Made by a program: the position numbers and the translations under genes
Shown: positions 8,239 through 16,490 of the stretch, piece after piece
Position numbering within the stretch: the stretch's first letter is position 1
How the letters are laid out: the number at the start of each line of letters is the position of its first letter
Notes under the pieces: model-generated
Told to the model about the DNA's origin: nothing
The model's input: the letters and a program-made list of their open reading frames with translations, nothing else
Databases searched by the model: none
Assembly: GCA_021773395.1 (NCBI GenBank)
Contig: JAJFKB010000011.1
Coordinates: forward strand, 186,001 to 250,000
DNA: 64,000 nt
From: Gammaproteobacteria bacterium
Lineage (GTDB): Bacteria; Pseudomonadota; Gammaproteobacteria; Pseudomonadales; IMCC2047
Reading direction: 5' to 3'

Positions 8239-10410
8239 ATGATTAGCCGGATCTCTAGTTTTCCACTCAATTTCTATTCTATTTTTACTGTCGTTTTATT
8301 ATTAAGCGGCTGCTCTCCCCAAGAGAACAGTGTGTCTGGCGGTGCTGCAAGTATGGGGATCTCCTCCCAGCCCACATCAGTGAGTCCGCCAAGCGAAAAA
8401 GCTTCGGGTAACTGGCCGCAACACGGACTTTCTCACAGCGAGCAGCGTTTCAGCCCTCTCAATTCAATCAACCAGACCAACATAGGTGATCTTAAACTCG
8501 CCTGGTATTTTGATTTACCGGAACAACGCGGCCAGGAAGCAACACCGCTGGTCATTGATGGCGTCATGTACACAACCTCTGCCTGGAGCCACGTTATAGC
8601 CCTCGACGCACGAACCGGAAAACAGCTCTGGCATTTTGATCCCGAGGTGCCCAAATCAACTGGCGTAAAGGGTTGTTGTGATGCGGTCAACCGAGGTGTC
8701 GCCTTTCTCGACGGGCGGGTTTTTGTTGGCACACTCGATGGCCGCCTAATCGCCCTGGATGCTAAAACCGGCAATCCGGTTTGGTCAACCTTGACTGTCG
8801 ATCCAACAAAAAACTATACCATCACGGGAGCTCCACGGGTTGTTAACGGCAACGTCTTTATCGGTAATGGAGGCGCCGAATACGGCGTCAGAGGTTATAT
8901 TTCCGCTTACGATGTCAACAACGGCAATCTTATTTGGCGTTTCTATACAGTGCCGGGAGCCCCGGGTGATCCGACGGGTACGGAGCCGGTCGCAGCGCAA
9001 ACCGATACCTGGAACGGCAATTGGTGGAAGCTCGGGGGTGGAGGTACGGTCTGGGACTCCATGGCCTACGACCCTGAAACCAACCTGCTTTACTTCGGGG
9101 TCGGCAACGGTACACCCTGGAATCCCAATATTCGCACAGCCGGTGAAGGCGACAACTGGTTTTTGTCATCTATTGTGGCGGTTAACGCAGACACCGGCGA
9201 ATATCGCTGGCATTACCAAACCACGCCTACTGAGGCGTGGGACTTTACCGCCACACAGCATATGATACTGGCCGACATGGTTATTGGTGGAGAACTGCGC
9301 AAAGTACTCATGCAGGCACCAAAAAATGGATTCTTTTATGTGCTTGATCGTATTACCGGAAAACTCATTTCCGCAGAACCCTTTGTGCCGGTAACCTGGG
9401 CGAGCCACATAAATATGGAAAGTGGGCGCCCCATGGTCAACCCGCAGGCACAGTACTGGATCACCGGAAAACCAGCCTTGGTTTCCCCCTCCTGGATGGG
9501 AGGGCACAACTGGCACCCTATGTCCTACAGTAACAATACAGGGTTGATCTACTTACCGGTGCACGAAACTGCCTTCCCTTATCTGGCGCAGGATGATCAA
9601 ACTCCCTCCAAGCTGGCCGTTAACCTGGGAGTTGATACGCGGATTGCGGGATTCCCTGATGACCCGGCAGTGATAGAGCAGATTAAAAAAGCCACCAAAG
9701 GCCGACTGATTGCCTGGGATCCCATCCGTCAACAAGAGGCGTGGCGCGTTGACTATCCCGGCGCATGGAATGGTGGCGTACTTTCCACCGCTGGAGGATT
9801 AGTCTTTCAGGGCAGCGCAACGGGTTTCCTTAACGCCTATTCTGAAAAAGATGGGCAAAAGCTGTGGGAGTTTGCGGCACAAACAGGTATCGTCGCACCG
9901 CCAGTGAGCTTTGAAGTGGCAGGCGAACAGTATATTAGCGTTAGTGCTGGCTGGGGAGGCATTTTTCCTCTCATGACCGGGCCGCTGGTCAAGGACGCAA
10001 CGGTTGACGAGCCAATCAACCGAAGTCGAATTTTAACTTTCAAACTGCAGGGCCAAGCGAAATTACCTATAATTCAGGAGCGAATCAGGAACATGCCCGA
10101 TTACTCTGAAGTACGCACTGACACTTTAAGCGTCGAACTTGGTTTGACTATTTATGATCGCTATTGCACAAACTGCCATGGTACCGGAGCTGTTGGCGGT
10201 GGCGTGATACCTGATCTAAGATATTCTCCGCTATTGTCCTCCAGCGAAGCCTGGCAGCAGGTTGTTATTGAAGGTATTTTGAATGATCGCGGCATGATTG
10301 GTTTTGGCAAAGAGCTATCACGTGACGACGCCGAAACAGTTAGACAATACATAATTAACCGAACCCAGTTTGCCCACACAATTGGTGATACACAGCGTCT
10401 TAGTCGTTAA
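8239..10410 (+). CDS. PQQ-dependent quinohemoprotein alcohol dehydrogenase (lipoprotein-like)
   Basis: A 723-residue periplasmic alcohol oxidase feeding electrons from PQQ to a covalently bound heme. The N-terminus ends in a lipobox-like LLLSGC, so it may be lipid-anchored. The propeller part contains the adjacent cysteines GVKGCCDAVNRG (Cys146-Cys147), the disulfide that sits over PQQ in this family, and the catalytic-Asp segment EAWDFTATQ. The residue two after that Asp is Thr, not the Asp found in lanthanide-type enzymes, so Ca2+ use is predicted. A cytochrome c domain closes the protein with CTNCH (Cys643, Cys646, His647). Total length fits type II quinohemoproteins. It stands behind a TonB receptor and its AraC regulator, suggesting induced alcohol oxidation. 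PQQ synthesis genes are not in the window. The substrate cannot be named. Confidence 0.93.
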   Translation: MISRISSFPLNFYSIFTVVLLLSGCSPQENSVSGGAASMGISSQPTSVSPPSEKASGNWPQHGLSHSEQRFSPLNSINQTNIGDLKLAWYFDLPEQRGQEATPLVIDGVMYTTSAWSHVIALDARTGKQLWHFDPEVPKSTGVKGCCDAVNRGVAFLDGRVFVGTLDGRLIALDAKTGNPVWSTLTVDPTKNYTITGAPRVVNGNVFIGNGGAEYGVRGYISAYDVNNGNLIWRFYTVPGAPGDPTGTEPVAAQTDTWNGNWWKLGGGGTVWDSMAYDPETNLLYFGVGNGTPWNPNIRTAGEGDNWFLSSIVAVNADTGEYRWHYQTTPTEAWDFTATQHMILADMVIGGELRKVLMQAPKNGFFYVLDRITGKLISAEPFVPVTWASHINMESGRPMVNPQAQYWITGKPALVSPSWMGGHNWHPMSYSNNTGLIYLPVHETAFPYLAQDDQTPSKLAVNLGVDTRIAGFPDDPAVIEQIKKATKGRLIAWDPIRQQEAWRVDYPGAWNGGVLSTAGGLVFQGSATGFLNAYSEKDGQKLWEFAAQTGIVAPPVSFEVAGEQYISVSAGWGGIFPLMTGPLVKDATVDEPINRSRILTFKLQGQAKLPIIQERIRNMPDYSEVRTDTLSVELGLTIYDRYCTNCHGTGAVGGGVIPDLRYSPLLSSSEAWQQVVIEGILNDRGMIGFGKELSRDDAETVRQYIINRTQFAHTIGDTQRLSR

Positions 10411-10444
10411 CGGGTCAACCTGGTCTATTGGAACCGCCCGATAA

Positions 10445-10483
10445 ATAGGCCAGCCTATGCAGTGAACATGGTTTGCTCACTGC
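10445..10483 (+). terminator. Tandem hairpins after the alcohol dehydrogenase gene
   Basis: ATAGGC-CA-GCCTAT (10445-10458) is followed directly by GCAGTGA / TCACTGC with an 11-base loop (10459-10483). There is no T-run, so this may be a weak terminator between the convergent dehydrogenase and maoP genes. Confidence 0.35.
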
Positions 10484-10567
10484 AATAAACCGTAGCAATA
10501 ACAGGATTAAGTTGCGGACTGCAAGCTTTCAAAAAGTAAGGTGCCTAGAGAACCCCTGATTAACTCC

Positions 10568-10936
10568 TTAGAGGTCGTCATCGCCCTCATCATCGTCACC
10601 GTCGGAGTCCTCAATAACCTCTTCACTGAAGCTTATCTTGGAACGACCAAATGCACTCACTATTTTTTTTGCTCCCAGCAAGGAGCGATATTTGAGCCAG
10701 ACTTTTTCGATTTCAGACTGTGCCGGCCTTTTACCTTCGCAGACTTCGATAAAGTGTTTTTCCTCCGCGGTCAACGGGCTCCTTTCGCCAGTGTCCAGTG
10801 CACGAAGGCTGCGCCCATAGTTATGTAGTATGTCGGCCTCGGAAACAGTAAATTCACCACAGCGCCGGAAACCCAGGGGGAAACGATCATTGTCATAGTA
10901 GGGAACAGTCGACGGCTGAAAAGGGCTATATTCCAT
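10568..10936 (-). CDS. maoP: DUF413 protein, MaoP-like macrodomain Ori organiser
   Basis: A 122-residue cytoplasmic protein matching the DUF413 family (E. coli YifE/MaoP, which helps set mobility of the Ori macrodomain). Recognisable features are the N-terminal YYDNDRFPLGFRRCGEFTVS stretch, the central GRSLRALDTGERSPLTAEEK segment and VCEGKRPAQSEIEKVWLKY. The tail is acidic (EEVIEDSDGDDDEGDDDL), also usual for the family. The start ATG has GAGG about 11 bases upstream. It is transcribed divergently from speA across a 328-base gap. The family match is strong by eye. The chromosome-organising role is known only for the E. coli protein, where it acts with a specific DNA site (maoS) that I did not locate here. 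Confidence 0.85.
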   Translation of the reverse strand: MEYSPFQPSTVPYYDNDRFPLGFRRCGEFTVSEADILHNYGRSLRALDTGERSPLTAEEKHFIEVCEGKRPAQSEIEKVWLKYRSLLGAKKIVSAFGRSKISFSEEVIEDSDGDDDEGDDDL

Positions 10937-11264
10937 TTGCTGAATTACCTCAAAATACGAATAAATTGAAAAGACTAGAGAACCTCTGAATAGCTAGGTT
11001 TTAATTATGGTAAAGCTCTGATAATGGGTAAAACGAAATATTTTTATCGTCATGATAAAAATATTCTAATGCTGTTGCGGCTACACAACCTCCGCACCAC
11101 CGCTTTTTATATCTCCGCAAAGACTCAAACAAAGCATAAATTGCAGTGGATTTAGCAAAAAAACTAAGGCAAAATTGCTTGCCTTTCGGTGCAATCCTGG
11201 TTGCCCATCGCACCCTCTGGCAAAGGCCTAGTTTCTTTATTTTTGCTGTCTAAGGAGATTCTAA
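10937..11264. promoter_or_regulatory. Divergent region between maoP and speA
   Basis: This 328-base AT-rich gap carries the start regions of both genes. No convincing protein-coding ORF is present. It contains a long perfect palindrome (11037-11065), a 7-bp hairpin AAGGCAA-AATTGC-TTGCCTT (11166-11185) in the speA leader, and the speA ribosome site AAGGAG at 11252-11257. Confidence 0.5.
11037..11065. repeat. Perfect 12-bp inverted repeat upstream of speA
   Basis: AATATTTTTATC and GATAAAAATATT are exact reverse complements separated by GTCAT. It lies about 200 bases before speA and 100 bases before maoP. The size and symmetry suit an operator for a dimeric regulator or a hairpin; nothing here proves either. 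Confidence 0.6.
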
Positions 11265-13172
11265 TTGGATCGGCAAATTGATTTCCTCTGGGAATACAAG
11301 CAATCAGCCAAACTATACGGTATAGAGGGCTGGAGTAATGACTACTTCGGTCTTTCGCCGGATGGTCTGGTTACGGCAAAAACCTTAACCACCAGTGTGC
11401 CATTAATGGACATTGTTAATGGTATGGAAGAGCGCGATCTTCAGATGCCCGTACTTTTGCGCATTGAGAATATTCTGGATGCGCAAATCCAGCGCCTGAA
11501 CGAAGCATTCAGGGAGGCCATCAAAGATCTGAATTATCAAGGTTCCTATCGTGGCGTTTACCCTATCAAGGTAAATCAGCAAGCACAGGTCGTAGAAGAA
11601 ATAGCGGATTTCGGTTCGCGTTATAAGCACGGCTTTGAGGTCGGCAGTAAACCCGAAATGATCGCCGCACTCTCAACACTGGAGGAGATGGGCGGGCTCA
11701 TCATCTGCAATGGCTACAAGGACCAGGAATTTATTGATCTGGGACTTTGGGCGATTAAACTGGGATTCTTGTGCATTTTTGTAATCGAAACACCGCCCGA
11801 ATTGTCATTAATTATTGAACGCAGCAAATCTCTGGGCATTGAACCCATGATAGGCATGCGGGTTAAAATGTCATCCAAAATCAGCGGCCACTGGAATTCA
11901 AGCAGCGGTGAGCGCAGTGTGTTTGGTTTGACCACAACACAGCTAATTGATGTAGTGGATTGCCTTAAGCAGGAGCAGATGCTTCATTGCCTGCAGCTTC
12001 TTCACTGCCATTTGGGCTCCCAAATACCCAACATTCAGGAAATAAGAAACGGGGTAGTTGAAGCCTGTCGTTATTACGCAGATCTTGTCAATGAAGGAGC
12101 AGAACTTAAATATATCGATTTAGGGGGCGGCTTGGCGGTGGACTACACCGGCATGCAGTCCAATGATGAACAGAGCCGCAATTACAGCTTGGCGGAGTAC
12201 TGTGAAGATGTGGTTGATACGTTAAAGCAGACACTTGATAACTATCACATAGAGCATCCAATCATTGTGACCGAATCTGGACGTGCTACCGTAGCTTACG
12301 CATCAGTGCTGATTTTTAACATCCTGGATACTACTCGGTTTGAGCCTACCCAGATTACTCCACAAAAGGAAGATGAACACCCTGCCTTGACGAAGATGCG
12401 CTCCGTAAACGACTACCTGACACCCGAAAAGGTGCAGGAATGCTATAACGACATCCATTATTACCGCAATGAAATCCACGAATTGTTTAGAACGGGGCAG
12501 ATCAATCTGAGAACTCAATCAGTTGCCGAAAACCTGTTTCTCGATACGCTACAGCAGATCAGCAACATGCTGGACGAGCTGGAGCGAATTCCTCCGGATC
12601 TTGAAGACCTGAAACTCTCCCTTAGCGATATTTATTATGGGAATTTCAGCCTGTTTCAATCGCTTCCCGACATTTGGGCAATCGATCAACTCTTTCCTGT
12701 GATGCCGATTCACCGGTTAAACGAAAGACCAGATCGCCAGGCTGTCTTGTCTGATATTACCTGCGACTGTGATGGAAAGATCGACTGCTTTATAGGACAC
12801 CAGGAAACCTCTAAAACACTGCCGCTTCACTCACTCATAGAAGGGGAGGAGTATTATCTGGGTGTTTTTCTGGTGGGTGCTTACCAGGAAACACTCGGCG
12901 ATCTGCACAATTTATTTGGCGACACCAACGTCGTCAGCGTGCGACTCAATCGCGATGGTTCATTTGATTTTGTAAAAGAGATACACGGCGATACCATTGC
13001 CGACGTATTGAGTTATGTTGAATATCAGCCCAAGGAGATGCAATTGCGCTATCGTAACAAAGCTGAAAGGGCGGTCAAGGAGGGTCGTATCAGCGCACGC
13101 GAAAGACAGCAGATGATTAAAGCATTCAATGCAAGCTTGCTTGGCTACACCTACTACGAAAGAGAAGAGTGA
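11265..13172 (+). CDS. speA: Biosynthetic arginine decarboxylase
   Basis: A 635-residue PLP enzyme converting arginine to agmatine, first step of putrescine synthesis. The fold-III PLP lysine is in YPIKVNQ (Lys about 102). The PLP-phosphate glycine motif is IDLGGGLAVDY, and the C-terminal active-site segment is TCDCDGKIDCFI, matching the CDSDG motif of SpeA. Length is close to the 630-660 of the family. The start is TTG at 11265, chosen because AAGGAG sits seven bases upstream and the reading frame then begins LDRQIDFLWEYKQ-like as in homologs. It opens a tight plus-strand operon with the carboxyspermidine dehydrogenase (10 bases later), the decarboxylase and agmatinase. Together these make putrescine and then spermidine. 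The upstream palindrome at 11037 may be a control site. Confidence 0.95.
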   Translation: MDRQIDFLWEYKQSAKLYGIEGWSNDYFGLSPDGLVTAKTLTTSVPLMDIVNGMEERDLQMPVLLRIENILDAQIQRLNEAFREAIKDLNYQGSYRGVYPIKVNQQAQVVEEIADFGSRYKHGFEVGSKPEMIAALSTLEEMGGLIICNGYKDQEFIDLGLWAIKLGFLCIFVIETPPELSLIIERSKSLGIEPMIGMRVKMSSKISGHWNSSSGERSVFGLTTTQLIDVVDCLKQEQMLHCLQLLHCHLGSQIPNIQEIRNGVVEACRYYADLVNEGAELKYIDLGGGLAVDYTGMQSNDEQSRNYSLAEYCEDVVDTLKQTLDNYHIEHPIIVTESGRATVAYASVLIFNILDTTRFEPTQITPQKEDEHPALTKMRSVNDYLTPEKVQECYNDIHYYRNEIHELFRTGQINLRTQSVAENLFLDTLQQISNMLDELERIPPDLEDLKLSLSDIYYGNFSLFQSLPDIWAIDQLFPVMPIHRLNERPDRQAVLSDITCDCDGKIDCFIGHQETSKTLPLHSLIEGEEYYLGVFLVGAYQETLGDLHNLFGDTNVVSVRLNRDGSFDFVKEIHGDTIADVLSYVEYQPKEMQLRYRNKAERAVKEGRISARERQQMIKAFNASLLGYTYYEREE

Positions 13173-13182
13173 GAACAGCATT

Positions 13183-14388
13183 ATGGCAAAAGTACTAATT
13201 ATTGGCGCAGGCGGTGTCGGCCAGGTGGTTACCCATAAGTGCGCACAGCTGCCAGAAGTATTTTCAGAGATTGTGTTGGCCAGTCGCACCGAAGAAAAAT
13301 GTAAAAAAATTGCCTCTCAAATCAAGCGGCCAATCATTACCGCGCAGGTTGATGCCGATAATGTACCCGAGCTGGTCGAACTGATTAGCCGAGAACAACC
13401 CAAACTGGTCATCAATGTGGCGTTGCCCTATCAGGATTTGACCATCATGGATGCCTGCCTGAAAACAGGTGTGCATTATCTGGATACCGCCAATTACGAA
13501 CCCCTGGACACGGCGAAATTCGAGTATAGCTGGCAGTGGGCCTATCAGGAAAAATTTAAGCAAGCCGGCTTAATGGCGCTGCTCGGCTCAGGGTTTGACC
13601 CTGGCGCAACCAATATGTTTACCGCCTACCTGGCCAAACACTACTTCGATGAAATCCACTACCTCGATATTATCGATGTTAACGGTGGCGATCATGGCTA
13701 CCCCTTTGCAACCAATTTCAACCCGGAAATCAATATTCGTGAAGTAACCGCTGTATGCCGTCATTGGGAAGGTGGAGAATTTGTCACCACACCGGCAATG
13801 TCTGTTAATCGGCCTTTCACCTGCCCGGAAGAGGTCGGCACCTACAATATTTATCGCATGTACCATGAAGAGCTGGAGTCCTTAACCAAGCACTTCCCAA
13901 GTCTTAAACGGGCGCAGTTCTGGATGAGCTTTTCTGATAATTACCTGAAACACCTGGAGGTACTTGGTAATGTCGGAATGACCAGCATTGAGCCCGTGGA
14001 CTATCAGGGACAGCAGATCGTTCCGATCCAGTTTCTAAAAACTTTACTACCCGACCCTTCAACACTGGGCCCCAGAACAACCGGCCGCACCTGTATCGGC
14101 TGCCTGGTCAGCGGCATCAAGGATGGTCAGAAAAAGAGTTGTTTCATCTATAACATCTGTGACCACCAATCCTGCTACCAGGAGGTTCAATCACAAGCCA
14201 TCTCCTATACCACTGGCGTTCCCGCCATGATCGGCGCAAAAATGATGCTGGAAAACCATTGGATGAGTCCTGGCGTCTGGAACATCGAACAGATGAATCC
14301 AGACCCCTTTATGGCCGACATGAATAGCTATGGGTTACCTTGGAAAGTCATTGAGAACCCCCCATTCAATTGGAGCCAGCAAGATTAA
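13183..14388 (+). CDS. Carboxy(nor)spermidine dehydrogenase (saccharopine dehydrogenase family)
   Basis: A 401-residue NADPH-dependent enzyme expected to condense putrescine (or diaminopropane) with aspartate semialdehyde, giving carboxyspermidine (or carboxynorspermidine). The start ATG at 13183 places the Rossmann motif VLIIGAGGVGQVV at the very N-terminus; longer upstream reading would run into speA. Further family landmarks are LDTANYEPLDTAKFEY, LLGSGFDPGATNMF and IDVNGGDHGYPFATN. The cysteine-rich GRTCIGCLVSGIKDGQKKSC is also present. It begins 10 bases after speA and overlaps the next gene, so the genes are almost surely cotranscribed. The neighbouring speA and speB provide putrescine, so spermidine rather than norspermidine is the likely end product; that is inference from context, since the two substrates use the same enzyme family. 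Confidence 0.9.
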   Translation: MAKVLIIGAGGVGQVVTHKCAQLPEVFSEIVLASRTEEKCKKIASQIKRPIITAQVDADNVPELVELISREQPKLVINVALPYQDLTIMDACLKTGVHYLDTANYEPLDTAKFEYSWQWAYQEKFKQAGLMALLGSGFDPGATNMFTAYLAKHYFDEIHYLDIIDVNGGDHGYPFATNFNPEINIREVTAVCRHWEGGEFVTTPAMSVNRPFTCPEEVGTYNIYRMYHEELESLTKHFPSLKRAQFWMSFSDNYLKHLEVLGNVGMTSIEPVDYQGQQIVPIQFLKTLLPDPSTLGPRTTGRTCIGCLVSGIKDGQKKSCFIYNICDHQSCYQEVQSQAISYTTGVPAMIGAKMMLENHWMSPGVWNIEQMNPDPFMADMNSYGLPWKVIENPPFNWSQQD

Positions 14389-15550
14389 CAGTAAGACATT
14401 TACTGACTTTGACCGATCGCGGGTGCCCTCTCCCTGTTTCGTGGTCGATGAAGTAGCGATTGAAGACAATCTCAAGGTTCTCGATCGCATACAACAGGCC
14501 AGCGGCGCAAAAATTTTGCTGGCATTAAAAGCATTTTCCATGTTCAGTATGGCACCGCTAATCATGCGGTATTTGCAGGGCACCTGTGCCAGCGGCCTGC
14601 ATGAAGCTATGCTTGGGCATGAAGAATTTGGTGGAGAACTGCATACTTTTTGTGCCGCTTATAAGGAATCCGAGTTACGGCAATTGCTGGAAATCTCCCA
14701 CCACCTGGTTTTCAATTCTTTTGCGCAGTGGCAGAAATTTCAGCCTTTACTCAATGCAGCCAGGGAAAAACGTCCCGAATTGCGATTTGGGTTACGAATA
14801 AATCCTAATCACTCAGAAGGCACAACTCCAATTTATGATCCATGCGCACCTGGATCGCGCCTGGGTATTCGTGCTGAATATTTCTCCGGACAAAGTCTGG
14901 AGGGCATCAGCGGGCTACATTTTCACACACTATGTGAACAGGATTTTGCACCGTTGGAAAGAACACTTAAGGTCGTGGAACAACAATTTTCAGATATTCT
15001 GCCGCAGCTGGAGTGGATAAATTTTGGTGGTGGTCATCACATTACGCAACCCGGCTATGAGGTAGAGGCATTAATTGAATGTATTATCACCTTCAAGAAA
15101 AAGTACGGGGTACAGGTCTATCTTGAACCCGGAGAAGCCGTTGCGATCAATAGTGGGATTCTGGTCAGCGAAGTACTGGATATCACCTGCAACGAAATAC
15201 CGCTGGCTATTTTAGATTGCTCAGCAACCTGTCATATGCCGGACACCCTGGAAATGCCCTACCAGGCCAATATCCTGGGCGCCAGTCAACAGAATGACAA
15301 ATCGCACAGCTACCGGCTGGGCGGACAAAGTTGTCTGGCAGGCGATGTGATGGGCGACTATAGTTTTGATCAACCGCTACAGATCGGGCAACGTCTGGCG
15401 TTTGATGATATGGCTCACTACAGTATGGTAAAAACAAATACTTTCAATGGCATTAACCTGCCCGCCATTGCAATCTGGAATTCAAAAACCGATGCATTAC
15501 GAGTAGTGAAGCAATTTGGATATCAGGATTTCAAGCAACGGCTTTCCTGA
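14330..15550 (+). CDS. nspC: Carboxy(nor)spermidine decarboxylase
   Basis: A PLP decarboxylase of the NspC family, removing the carboxyl group of carboxyspermidine to give spermidine. The PLP lysine lies in ILLALKAFSMFSM. Other fold-III features are FGLRINPNHSEG, FHTLCEQDFAPL, INFGGGHHITQPGYEVEALI and YLEPGEAVAINSG, and the C-terminal DDMAHYSMVKTNTFNGI, close to the Vibrio NspC pattern. The only in-frame ATG near the front is at 14330, 59 bases inside the upstream dehydrogenase gene and without a clear ribosome site. Homology seems to begin around residue 30 (RVPSPCFVVDE), so an unusual start such as ATT at 14369 or 14384 is possible. Length from the ATG is 406 residues against about 380-400 usual. 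The reaction is well supported; the exact start is not. Confidence 0.9.
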   Translation: MGYLGKSLRTPHSIGASKINSKTFTDFDRSRVPSPCFVVDEVAIEDNLKVLDRIQQASGAKILLALKAFSMFSMAPLIMRYLQGTCASGLHEAMLGHEEFGGELHTFCAAYKESELRQLLEISHHLVFNSFAQWQKFQPLLNAAREKRPELRFGLRINPNHSEGTTPIYDPCAPGSRLGIRAEYFSGQSLEGISGLHFHTLCEQDFAPLERTLKVVEQQFSDILPQLEWINFGGGHHITQPGYEVEALIECIITFKKKYGVQVYLEPGEAVAINSGILVSEVLDITCNEIPLAILDCSATCHMPDTLEMPYQANILGASQQNDKSHSYRLGGQSCLAGDVMGDYSFDQPLQIGQRLAFDDMAHYSMVKTNTFNGINLPAIAIWNSKTDALRVVKQFGYQDFKQRLS

Positions 15551-15581
15551 TACTATTTCCTGATACTTGACAGGTGTCCCT

Positions 15582-16487
15582 ATGCAGCAGTTCGATCAAT
15601 TAGCCGCGCCCGGTTATCCGATATTTCTTGGCTCAGAGATACAACAGCCAGCACCGACCGATGCCTTTTTCCATGTTCTGCCCGTGCCCTATGAAGCATC
15701 TGTTTCTTTCGGCGAAGGGACCGCACTCGGCCCTGCCTCTATTCTCGCAGCCTCCTGGCAGCTGGAGCTTTGGGAGGGAAAGAGTCGTCCCGCAGATTTA
15801 GGGATCTATACCCACGCCCCGGTTGATACCCAGGGTGATGCAGCACCAGTGATTGAACGTATCGCAGCAGCAACACAGCAGATATTGTCTCTCCAGGGAT
15901 TCCCTGTGGTTATCGGCGGGGAGCACACAGTCACCTATGGCATCATAAAGGGACTGCTGCAGTCAGGCATTACGGATCTGGGTGTGGTGCAGATTGACGC
16001 TCATGCCGATCTGCGTAACAGCTATGAAGGCAACCTCTACAGCCATGCCTCGGTGATGAAGCGTATCGCTGATATGGATATACCCATTTTTCAGCTAGGT
16101 ATTCGCGCATTCTGCGAAGAGGAAATTGAGGCCCGGAAAAAATTCTCGGTACAGGCAATTGATGCCGAGGAACTGGTATGTAAAAACATACAATCTATCA
16201 CCCTGCCCGATAAGTTTCCCCGCAATATATTTTTCACGCTGGATATCGATGGTATGGATCCGTCCGTTTTCCCTTCAACGGGAACTCCCGTACCAGGAGG
16301 CCTGGGATGGTACCAAACGCTTGCTTTGTTTGAGTCAGCGATAAGACACCGCAATCTCATCGGCTTTGATATTATGGAGTTTGCTCCGATCAAAGGATTC
16401 CACGCCTATGAGTTTTCAGCAGCTCTGCTAGCCTATAAAATGATGGGCATAGTACAACGCAACCAAGGAAATCCTGTAGATAGCTAA
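15582..16487 (+). CDS. speB: Agmatinase
   Basis: A 301-residue Mn-dependent ureohydrolase splitting agmatine into putrescine and urea. Metal-binding motifs of the arginase/agmatinase family are intact: GGEHTVTYG, QIDAHADLR and FTLDIDGMDPSVFPSTGTPV. The start ATG at 15582 follows AGGTG at 15572-15576; the TTG at 15567 in the same frame is less likely. It follows the decarboxylase by 31 bases and is followed after three bases by a LysR regulator. With speA it completes arginine to putrescine, supplying the two carboxyspermidine enzymes encoded between them. Confidence 0.94.
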   Translation: MQQFDQLAAPGYPIFLGSEIQQPAPTDAFFHVLPVPYEASVSFGEGTALGPASILAASWQLELWEGKSRPADLGIYTHAPVDTQGDAAPVIERIAAATQQILSLQGFPVVIGGEHTVTYGIIKGLLQSGITDLGVVQIDAHADLRNSYEGNLYSHASVMKRIADMDIPIFQLGIRAFCEEEIEARKKFSVQAIDAEELVCKNIQSITLPDKFPRNIFFTLDIDGMDPSVFPSTGTPVPGGLGWYQTLALFESAIRHRNLIGFDIMEFAPIKGFHAYEFSAALLAYKMMGIVQRNQGNPVDS

Positions 16488-16490
16488 ACG

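Noticed and set aside
10541-10828. 95-residue plus-strand ORF opposite maoP
   Set aside because: Antisense to a conserved family protein with good motif matches.
11001-11213. 70-residue minus-strand ORF in the maoP-speA gap
   Set aside because: It crosses the palindrome, has no recognisable sequence and no good ribosome site; more likely regulatory DNA.
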